Positions 6,003-11,233 of a DNA stretch of 11,233 bases are shown piece after piece. Source of the DNA: Acidobacteriaceae bacterium. GTDB taxonomy: Bacteria; Acidobacteriota; Terriglobia; Terriglobales; Acidobacteriaceae. The first letter of the stretch is position 1; the number at the start of each line of letters is the position of its first letter. Position numbers and translations under genes: made by a program. The notes under the pieces were generated by a model. The model searched no databases. It was given only the letters and a program-made list of their open reading frames with translations, and was not told the origin of the DNA. Where the stretch lies: contig JASHUH010000022.1 of assembly GCA_030040115.1 (NCBI GenBank), forward strand, positions 1 through 11,233. The letters are read 5' to 3'.

Positions 6003-7313
6003 ATGGCTCCATCCTCTTTAAATCACCTTTCTTTATGCGCTTTGACGGCAGCCTTTTTTGTGGTCGCCGGATGTCACAACAACCAGCAGCGATCCGCCAA
6101 CTCCAACGAGAACAGCCAATCGCAGCAGGTCGAACAGCCCAGTTCCGACCCGGCTTCGGCCAATCTGGCTCCGGTAGCTTCCGGTGGAACCGGCCAGGAG
6201 AGCCCGAGCGCGGAGGCCCCGGAGAGCGACCAGGAGTATTCAGCCGCGAATGAGAATTTGCCGCCATCGGAGGATTCCGCCGACGAATCGGATTATGGCA
6301 TTCAACCTGAAGCCACAGCGCCTCAGCCGCCACCCCCGCTGCCCGAATACGATCAGCCGGCCTGCCCCGGCGATGGCTACATTTGGACACCTGGATATTG
6401 GGACTACGCCTCAGCGGGCTACTATTGGGTTCCCGGGGCGTGGGTCGATGCGCCTTACGAGGGCGCGCTCTGGACACCCGGCTACTGGGCTTATGATCGT
6501 GGCCATTACGCCTACTACCGCGGATACTGGGGGCGGCACATTGGCTTCTACGGCGGCGTCAATTACGGCTTTGGCTACGTCGGCTTTGGCTATCAGGGCG
6601 GCTATTGGACCGACGGCCATTTTGCCTACAACCGGTACGTCAACAACGTGAATGTCACCGTGGTTCACAACGTCTACAACTACCGGATCCAGAACAACAC
6701 CGTTTCGCGAGTCAGCTTCAATGGCGGCCGCGGCGGCATCCAGGTGCGGCCCAGACTCACCGAGCTCGCCGCTCTGCGCGAACCGCATGTTCCGCCCATG
6801 CGCACCCAGGTCGATCTGCGTTCCTCCGCCATGGCTAACCGCGCGCAGTTCGAATCGGCCAATCACGGACGTCCGACGGAAGTGGCTTTCACCAAGCCTG
6901 TGGCCGCGGAGCACAATGTGACGCCGGTGGCTGCGCATTTGCACAATCTGCCGCCTATGCGTACTGTGCCCGAAACTCGCTCGGCCGTCCCAGCCGGCCG
7001 AGCCGAACCGAACCGTCCTGAAGCGAATCGCGCTGCTCCTGCCCCGGCGCGCCCAGAGAACCGCGCGGCGCCAACCCGCACAGAACCGAACCGGGAGGCG
7101 CCGAATCGCGCCGAACCCGCCAATCGCACGGAACCGACTGGCGCGGCTCCGAATCGCACGGAGCCTAATCGCACCGAGCAGCCGCGCGCGGAGAGCCATG
7201 CCGCTCCTCAGCATTCCGAGCACGCGCCCGCCCATGCGCCCGCCGCGCACCCTCAGTCAGAAAATCGCAAGTCAACGCCCGAGCGCCGCGAAGAGAATCA
7301 GCCTCACATGTAG
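6003..7313 (+). CDS. Lipoprotein with WxPGxW repeats and low-complexity tail
   Basis: The gene encodes 436 residues. A lipoprotein signal with lipobox VAGC places the modified cysteine at residue 24, so the product should be membrane-anchored after export. Residues 25-119 are Ser/Asn/Glu/Pro-rich. Residues 120-210 hold three copies of WxPGxW (128-133, 142-147, 157-162) and a Gly/Tyr-rich stretch typical of the YXWXGXW (PF12779-like) family, which is common in envelope proteins of unknown function. PPMRT occurs twice (264-268 and 317-321). The tail from about 325 is a degenerate run of NRxEP-type units ending His-rich. GGAGG at 5991-5995 is well placed before ATG 6003. The gene lies 102 bp after the exported-protein gene and ends before a strong hairpin, so it may be the last gene of a unit. 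Confidence 0.85.
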   Translation: MAPSSLNHLSLCALTAAFFVVAGCHNNQQRSANSNENSQSQQVEQPSSDPASANLAPVASGGTGQESPSAEAPESDQEYSAANENLPPSEDSADESDYGIQPEATAPQPPPPLPEYDQPACPGDGYIWTPGYWDYASAGYYWVPGAWVDAPYEGALWTPGYWAYDRGHYAYYRGYWGRHIGFYGGVNYGFGYVGFGYQGGYWTDGHFAYNRYVNNVNVTVVHNVYNYRIQNNTVSRVSFNGGRGGIQVRPRLTELAALREPHVPPMRTQVDLRSSAMANRAQFESANHGRPTEVAFTKPVAAEHNVTPVAAHLHNLPPMRTVPETRSAVPAGRAEPNRPEANRAAPAPARPENRAAPTRTEPNREAPNRAEPANRTEPTGAAPNRTEPNRTEQPRAESHAAPQHSEHAPAHAPAAHPQSENRKSTPERREENQPHM

Positions 7314-7331
7314 ACGTGCATGGGCGCACGA

Positions 7332-7359
7332 CGCGCCGGGAAGGTTGATTCCCGGCGCG
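7332..7359 (+). terminator. Intrinsic terminator-like hairpin after the lipoprotein gene
   Basis: A perfect 11-bp stem (CGCGCCGGGAA and TTCCCGGCGCG) with a 6-nt loop starts 18 bp after the lipoprotein stop codon. It is followed by ATTCTCAATCT, a weak T-rich tract. Confidence 0.7.
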
Positions 7360-7489
7360 ATTCTCAATCTCCTTAGGCGCCGCTCGTTATCGTTTCTCAT
7401 TCACTTTCGCTTTCGTTCCGATGACACCCTCAGGGCGTAGCTTGGATTTCCTGCTCCACCCGGCGCGCAACTGCGTCTATGCTGGAGCT

Positions 7490-8467
7490 ATGACAACCTT
7501 GGCCTCTCATTCACTGCGCATCCTCGGCAACTCCGACCTTCACATCACGCCTATCGGGTTCGGCGCCTGGGCCATTGGCGGCGGCGACTGGCAATTTGCC
7601 TGGGGGCCCCAGGACGACAATGACTCGATTGCCGCCATCCGTCGCGCTCTCGAGATGGGCGTCAATTGGGTCGATACCGCCGCGGTCTACGGATTAGGCC
7701 ACTCAGAAGAGGTGGTCGCTCGCGCACTCGAGGGCGTCAGCCCCAAACCGTATGTGTTCACCAAATGTTCGCGGCGCTGGGGCTCCGACCGAATCATCTA
7801 CGGGTCGCTCAAGCCCGCTTCGCTGGCTGAAGAGCTGGAGGGTTCGCTGCGCCGGCTGCGCCTAGAATCGATCGATCTTTACCAGATTCACTGGCCGAAC
7901 CCGGAAGAGGAGATTGAAACCGCCTGGAAGGCGCTTGAGCGGTTCCGTCAGCAGGGTAAAATCCGGTGGATCGGCGTTTCGAACTTCAATGTGGAACAGA
8001 TGAGGCGCATCCAAAAGATCGCGCCGATCACCAGTCTGCAGCCCCCGTATTCGATGCTTCGTCGCGGAGTTGAAGAGGAGATTCTTCCCTATGCACAGGC
8101 CAACGGCATCGGCGTGATCAATTACTCACCGATGGTTTCAGGGTTGTTGACCGGCAAAATGAGCGCCGGGCGAGTGGCGGCTATGCCGGCCGACGACTGG
8201 CGCCGCAATGGGGTGGAATTCAACGAGCCGCGCTTGAGCCGCAATTTGCGCCTAGTGGAAACGCTGCGCGAAATCGGAAACGCACATGGCGTCACGCCGG
8301 GCGTGGTCGCGATTGCGTGGACTCTGCACCATCCAGCCGTTACCGGCGCCATCGTGGGTGGCCGCAACCCGCGGCAGGTGGAGGAGACGACACCAGCGCT
8401 CGACTTTCGCCTAAGCGAGCAGGAATTCCGCAGCATCAATACGTTTCTCGACGCGAATCCGGTTTGA
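7490..8467 (+). CDS. Aldo/keto reductase
   Basis: This cytoplasmic NAD(P)H-dependent oxidoreductase of the aldo/keto reductase superfamily folds as a TIM barrel and reduces carbonyl compounds. The substrate cannot be read from the sequence. With ATG 7490 as start it has 325 residues, normal for the family. The catalytic tetrad is complete: Asp62 and Tyr67 (WVDTAAVYGLGHSEE), Lys92 (VFTKCSRR) and His134 (DLYQIHWP). The barrel motifs GKIRWIGVSNFNVEQ (156-170) and INYSPMVSGLLTGK (210-223) and the cofactor-binding C-terminal AIVGGRNPRQVEE (287-299) are present. The frame is open 23 codons further upstream to 7421, but similarity to the family begins after ATG 7490. A GGAG lies unusually close (2 nt) to that ATG, so initiation may be weak. 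It stands alone, and a bidirectional terminator follows 24 bp after the stop. Confidence 0.93.
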   Translation: MTTLASHSLRILGNSDLHITPIGFGAWAIGGGDWQFAWGPQDDNDSIAAIRRALEMGVNWVDTAAVYGLGHSEEVVARALEGVSPKPYVFTKCSRRWGSDRIIYGSLKPASLAEELEGSLRRLRLESIDLYQIHWPNPEEEIETAWKALERFRQQGKIRWIGVSNFNVEQMRRIQKIAPITSLQPPYSMLRRGVEEEILPYAQANGIGVINYSPMVSGLLTGKMSAGRVAAMPADDWRRNGVEFNEPRLSRNLRLVETLREIGNAHGVTPGVVAIAWTLHHPAVTGAIVGGRNPRQVEETTPALDFRLSEQEFRSINTFLDANPV

Positions 8468-8490
8468 CGCCACGCGGTGGTCATTCAGCC

Positions 8491-8519
8491 AAAAGCCCCG
8501 GCTGGAGACCGGGGCTTTT
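8491..8519. terminator. Bidirectional intrinsic terminator between converging genes
   Basis: AAAAGCCCCGG and CCGGGGCTTTT form a perfect 11-bp stem with a 7-nt loop. The A and T runs at either end make it a terminator in both directions. It lies between the aldo/keto reductase (+) and the membrane-anchored protein gene (-). Confidence 0.92.
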
Positions 8520-8540
8520 GCGTGGGAAGATTGACACGGG

Positions 8541-9059
8541 CTACATCGCCGCTACAAAATCAGGAACCTGACCAGCGGCGTAATCCTGGAGTAGATGCGT
8601 CATCCGCGCCGCCATGCCGGTGTATATCGACGCCGCGCGGAAGGCATTCACGCGCACGCCTTCGCTGGCCTTGGTAAAGCCATATTGCGCAAGCGCGGCC
8701 AGCACGCAGACGCGAATCTGCATGGCGTCGCTGTGCAATGTCTCGACGAGGACGCGGTCTACCCCCTGGCAACACTTGGCGGCATAATCCGCCATTTCCT
8801 GCATTACGCGCGCGTTCTGGTACATCACCCAAAGCCCCTTCGGGCCTTGCATGCGCTGCCAAGCGTCTTCGGGTGTGGCGCTCAAGCCTTCCTGCCAGAG
8901 AAAGCGGTCGCTTAACTCGCGCGCGCTCCAATCCGGCCGAAGGCGCGCCAGCAGCGTTTCCCACGTTTGAAGGTTCCGGCGCCGGATATTGATCCACCAC
9001 CGACCAAGGCAAAACGCAATTCCCACTAGTACCGCAATCTGTACGAACGACAAAATCAT
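8541..9059 (-). CDS. Small membrane-anchored protein of unknown function
   Basis: The gene encodes 172 residues. Residues 2-21 (ILSFVQIAVLVGIAFCLGRW) form one N-terminal transmembrane helix, followed by the basic INIRRRN, so the rest is probably cytoplasmic. The soluble part is helical and contains WQRMQGPKGLWVMYQNARVMQEMADYAAKC and VNAFRAASIYTGMAARMTHLLQDYA. These resemble a conserved acidobacterial family that I know only as hypothetical. No catalytic motif is visible. The start is ATG at 9059, with a modest purine-rich AAGGG upstream. The gene is convergent with the aldo/keto reductase and shares its terminator. The 860-bp non-coding region upstream may contain its promoter. Confidence 0.7.
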   Translation of the reverse strand: MILSFVQIAVLVGIAFCLGRWWINIRRRNLQTWETLLARLRPDWSARELSDRFLWQEGLSATPEDAWQRMQGPKGLWVMYQNARVMQEMADYAAKCCQGVDRVLVETLHSDAMQIRVCVLAALAQYGFTKASEGVRVNAFRAASIYTGMAARMTHLLQDYAAGQVPDFVAAM

Positions 9060-9154
9060 AAGGAACCCTTCACACCGGGATCTGGTAACACAACGCCCCG
9101 GCCGATTTGCTCCGTTCAGCTTCTCGTACTTATTACTTACCAGAAAATCGGAAG

Positions 9155-9166
9155 TTTGTGCACAAA
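9155..9166. promoter_or_regulatory. 12-bp perfect palindrome, possible operator
   Basis: TTTGTGCACAAA is its own reverse complement. It lies 95 bp upstream of the start of the minus-strand membrane-anchored protein gene, in an A/T-rich stretch that could hold its promoter. It may bind a dimeric regulator. No regulator is identified. Confidence 0.3.
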
Positions 9167-9426
9167 AAAATGCGGCTTTAACGATTTTTCCCTCAAAACC
9201 AGGAAATCAATCGTTCACTGTACCAAAGTAACATCGCGGCGCTTGGAGAGATTCTAGAGCCCCTTATGAACTTTCTCGTGCGCGCGAAAGCTCTTAAACG
9301 GGCCTAGAGAAGTGCTGTAGCAGATGGCGCATTACCGGGTCGCAAGCTCGGACCTTCCCTCCCGGCCGACGGCGAATCTCTCCAGGAAGACGCCCCTACC
9401 CCCCGTTTTGGAACACCCGTTTTTGA

Positions 9427-9648
9427 ACAAGTGTTTGAAAACAGGGGGGTTATCTTTTGCTAAACCCACAAGTGCTTGAAAACAGGGAGTTTATTTCTGT
9501 TTTACTCACAAGTGTTTGAAAACAGGCAACTTACCATCTCATGAGCGAGTAAGTGTTTGAAAACATGTCAGTTACCTTTCCGCTGATGCACAAGCGTTTC
9601 AAAACAGGATGGTTGTCGAATTTCACGCGCAGGTGTTTCAAAAAAAAA
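9427..9648 (+). repeat. Array of six 39-41-bp-phased repeats with palindromic core
   Basis: Six copies of a 19-bp core, consensus ACAAGTGTTTGAAAACAGG, start at 9427, 9468, 9508, 9549, 9590 and 9629. The steps are 41, 40, 41, 41 and 39 bp. The core contains the inverted repeat TGTTTgaAAACA. The first four copies keep the palindromic region closely (copy 2 has one change), copy 5 has gCGTTTcaAAAC, and copy 6 decays into a run of nine A. The 20-22 bp between cores vary but often contain GTTA or a near match about three bases after the core. Two poorer copies (GTTTtggAACA at 9405, GTTTttgAACA at 9419) precede the array. The step is not a multiple of three, so the array is not coding. It could be an array of protein-binding sites or a decaying minisatellite. 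Confidence 0.8.
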
Positions 9649-9869
9649 GACGCGCCCGAACGAACCGATTCCGATCATCGCCGGGCCTTCCGACTGCGGA
9701 TCCAGCATAACGTAAACGAGAGAAATTACCGGCAAAGGGGTTTGGCGGGAAACCGCTTTGGAATGAGGGGGAACACTTTGGTAAGAGGTTTACCATGCCG
9801 GCTACGGGCTTGCGGAGTGCCGGCTTCCGCCCGCCCCCGGTTCCCGGCTCGATGAGAAGCAAGAGCCTT

Positions 9870-9915
9870 GAGCCTCCAATCAATTTTTGTGTGGGGAAAA
9901 GTTGATAGGAGGCTC
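9870..9915. terminator. Long hairpin downstream of the polytopic membrane protein gene
   Basis: An 8-bp perfect outer stem (GAGCCTCC 9870-9877 with GGAGGCTC 9908-9915) continues after one A-A mismatch into about 10 further pairs (ATCAA with TTGAT, then T run with A run), with an 8-nt loop GTGTGGGG. It lies just after the two tandem TAG codons of the minus-strand gene, and its outer end overlaps the second TAG by one base. No clear U tract follows on either strand, so it may act as a terminator, stabilise the 3' end of the mRNA, or be part of a small inverted-repeat element. Confidence 0.5.
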
Positions 9916-9917
9916 TA

Positions 9918-10706
9918 CTAGAGCGGTCCCAGCTTGCCCGTCCTGGCCGACCCGGAATCCGCCAGCGCGATCCGAGTAGCCTTGGCGGATCCGACCATGC
10001 CCAACAGCAAATGCTCCATTTTCGGGCTGAATGCGCGGCGTTGCTCTTCCTGCTGGGCGAAACTGACCACCCAATAGACCAGGGAGCAAAGATAGCTGGC
10101 AACCACGAATCGATTCAGGTGGCGATATTGCATCCAGGTCGTTCCATGCGTGTGGAGCAGAGCCACAGCAAGCCCGACCAGGGAATTGAACCCCAGTCCG
10201 GTGGCAATTTGAAATTCGCGATTGCGCCACCCGATGGACAGCAACTGGCTGCATCCGGCCAAGGCCAGGAAGACCAATATCCTGAGGACCGAAAACGTCT
10301 GTTGCAGGTGCGTCAAGGCGCCCACTTCCGGGGATGGAAGGGCAGTGCCTGAAATGGCTGCGAACGGCCAGATAGCTGCGCCGACGGCAAGAATGAAGAA
10401 GCCCACGATAAGGATCCCTGCGCGCGGCAGGGAAGAACGGAGGGGAAGGAGGACCGACCAGGCCAGTTCGACCAGAACGCCGAAGAGGAGAATCGAGTCC
10501 ACAATCATTTCAATGATGTACGCCGTTACATAGCCGGAGGGGAAAGCGCGAATGATCGCATATGCCCCCACGCTGCCGGCCAGCGTCCAAACGCTGTAGG
10601 CAAAGAACATCGGCAAATTCCGCCAGATACGCCTATAGAGGAGCAGTGCGATGACTGCCGCTTCGGCCAGACTGGCGGAGAACCAAAGTGCCGTGTCCAG
10701 GTTCAT
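9918..10706 (-). CDS. Polytopic membrane protein of unknown function
   Basis: The gene encodes 262 residues with about seven hydrophobic segments. They include TALWFSASLAEAAVIALLLY, MFFAYSVWTLAGSVGAYAII, AGILIVGFFILAVGAAIWPFA, ILVFLALAGCSQLLSI, GLGFNSLVGLAVALLH and FVVASYLCSLVYWVVSFA. The last 40 residues are polar and probably cytoplasmic. The layout resembles a seven-helix family that I associate with Acidobacteria, where it has no assigned role. No kinase, transporter or enzyme motif is seen. ATG 10706 is chosen over an adjacent in-frame TTG at 10709. The upstream GGGTGGG is a weak ribosome binding site. The gene lies 98 bp downstream of the repeat-peptide frame on the same strand and could be cotranscribed with it. 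Two tandem TAG codons and a hairpin end it. Confidence 0.78.
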   Translation of the reverse strand: MNLDTALWFSASLAEAAVIALLLYRRIWRNLPMFFAYSVWTLAGSVGAYAIIRAFPSGYVTAYIIEMIVDSILLFGVLVELAWSVLLPLRSSLPRAGILIVGFFILAVGAAIWPFAAISGTALPSPEVGALTHLQQTFSVLRILVFLALAGCSQLLSIGWRNREFQIATGLGFNSLVGLAVALLHTHGTTWMQYRHLNRFVVASYLCSLVYWVVSFAQQEEQRRAFSPKMEHLLLGMVGSAKATRIALADSGSARTGKLGPL

Positions 10707-10804
10707 CAAAAGAGCCCACCCACAAAATCACGAAGACGATGCTTAGAGTCTAGCAGCGAAATCGGAAGTGGCCCTACAACAAATCTGTTACGCTCCAATC
10801 CCAC

Positions 10805-11233
10805 TTAGCTGACGGCCGGAGGCAAGGGCCAGATGGGCTCGGCAGCGGCGGTCTTCACAGCCGGAGGCAGGGGCCAGATGGGCTCGGCAGCGGCGGTCTT
10901 CACGGCCGGAGGCAAAGGCCAGATGGGCTCAGCAGCAGCGGTCTTCACGGCCGGAGGCAGGGGCCAGATGGGCTCAGCAGCAGCGGTCTTCACGGCCGGA
11001 GGCAGGGGCCAGATGGGCTCGGCAGCAGCGGTCTTCACAGCCGGAGGCAGGGGCCAGATGGGCTCGGCAGCGGCGGTCTTCACGGCCGGAGGCAGGGGCC
11101 AGATGGGCTCGGCAGCGGCAGCCTTCACGGCCGGAGGCAGGGGCCAGATGGGCTCGGCAGCGGCGGTCTTCACGGCCGGAGGCAGGGGCCAGATGGGCTC
11201 GGAGACGAAAGACACTTGGGGACTATTGACCCC
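10805..11233 (-). CDS. 3' part of a gene encoding nine copies of a 15-residue Pro/Trp peptide
   Basis: The minus-strand frame ends in TAA at 10805-10807 and is open to the window edge (GVNSPQVSFVS before the first repeat), so the N-terminus is probably outside. A GTG at 11213-11215 is a possible but unsupported start. The protein is almost only EPIWPLPPAVKTAAA repeated: nine copies of EPIWPLPPAV joined by eight linkers, seven KTAAA and one KAAAA, ending AVS. Differences between DNA copies are nearly all synonymous on this strand, which supports real coding. No signal peptide or domain is visible. The repeat is Pro/Ala-rich with one Trp and one Lys per unit. It could be an extended spacer, a surface repeat region or a multi-copy peptide precursor. 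I recognise no family. Confidence 0.6.
   Translation of the reverse strand, partial: GVNSPQVSFVSEPIWPLPPAVKTAAAEPIWPLPPAVKAAAAEPIWPLPPAVKTAAAEPIWPLPPAVKTAAAEPIWPLPPAVKTAAAEPIWPLPPAVKTAAAEPIWPLPPAVKTAAAEPIWPLPPAVKTAAAEPIWPLPPAVS
10811..11201 (-). repeat. 45-bp tandem repeat (minisatellite), nine copies
   Basis: Eight full 45-bp units and one shorter unit are arranged head to tail without spacers, beginning at 10811, 10856, 10901, 10946, 10991, 11036, 11081, 11126 and 11171. Units differ at one to four positions. Units 3 and 4 share the same pair of changes, which suggests segmental duplication. The unit length is a multiple of three, so copy-number change keeps the frame. Confidence 0.95.

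Larger units (their letters stand above)
9060..9917. other. Large non-coding region with palindrome, phased repeat array and hairpin
   Basis: No convincing gene lies here on either strand, and the short frames present do not match any family. The first 200 bp are relatively A/T-rich and lie upstream of the minus-strand gene ending at 8541; a perfect 12-bp palindrome sits at 9155-9166. From 9427 to 9648 there is an array of phased repeats. From about 9720 to 9860 there are short imperfect inverted repeats such as GGTTTggcgggAAACC and GGTAAgaggTTTACC. The region ends in a long hairpin at 9870-9915. I see no tRNA, rRNA or cas gene in it. Confidence 0.6.

Noticed and set aside
6411..7250. 279-residue minus-strand reading frame
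   Set aside because: It is a shadow of the WxPGxW lipoprotein, rich in Arg and Gly through the complement of its repeats, and it lacks any family motif.
9427..9648. CRISPR array
   Set aside because: Cores are only 19 bp and diverge between copies, the gaps are only 20-22 bp and partly similar to each other, and no cas gene is near.
10811..11201. Plus-strand gene across the 45-bp repeat (open frame reading AGGRGQMGSAAAVFT)
   Set aside because: The differences between units change residues on the + strand (Arg/Lys, Val/Ala) but are almost all silent on the minus strand. The repeat keeps several frames open only because its length is a multiple of three.

Overview
The window is GC-rich bacterial chromosomal DNA. 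The most likely host is a soil-type Acidobacteriota (class Terriglobia). This is inferred from the style of several conserved proteins of unknown function that I associate with that group: a seven-helix membrane protein, a short membrane-anchored protein, an exported CxxC protein and a WxxGxW lipoprotein. No marker gene is present, so the assignment is an inference.

The left 5 kb (1-4933) is a graveyard of insertion sequences from three unrelated families, all on the + strand. An ISAs1-family element (2-1166) has recognisable 19-bp terminal inverted repeats but a transposase broken by two single-base frameshifts. Next comes the 3' part of a HEPN-like gene of the TIGR02391/Ymh type (1256-1753), then an intrinsic terminator. 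An IS66-family remnant (about 1944-4007) keeps intact tnpA and tnpB, while its tnpC is riddled with frameshifts and internal deletions and has lost its end. An IS1595-family element (4033-4933) has 28-bp inverted repeats and a transposase with a frameshift and a deletion of about 45 codons that removes part of the catalytic domain. None of the three appears able to move by itself.

The middle (5010-8467) carries apparently intact genes on the + strand. They are an exported protein of unknown function with no ribosome binding site, possibly leaderless; a lipoprotein with three WxPGxW motifs and a low-complexity Asn/Arg/Pro/Glu tail, followed by a strong hairpin; and an aldo/keto reductase with a complete catalytic tetrad. 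A bidirectional terminator (8491-8519) separates the reductase from the converging minus-strand genes.

The right part (8541-11233) reads on the minus strand. It holds a small membrane-anchored protein, a polytopic membrane protein, and a reading frame open to the window edge that encodes nine copies of a 15-residue Pro/Trp peptide. Between the first two lies an 860-bp non-coding region. It contains the most unusual structure here: six copies of a 19-bp core with an internal TGTTTgaAAACA palindrome, spaced 39-41 bp apart. The same region has a separate 12-bp palindrome and, at its right edge, an 18-bp hairpin just after the membrane gene. The 41-bp-phased array and the 45-bp peptide-coding repeat are the best candidates for undescribed biology. 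I see no evidence that the genes of the window form one pathway.
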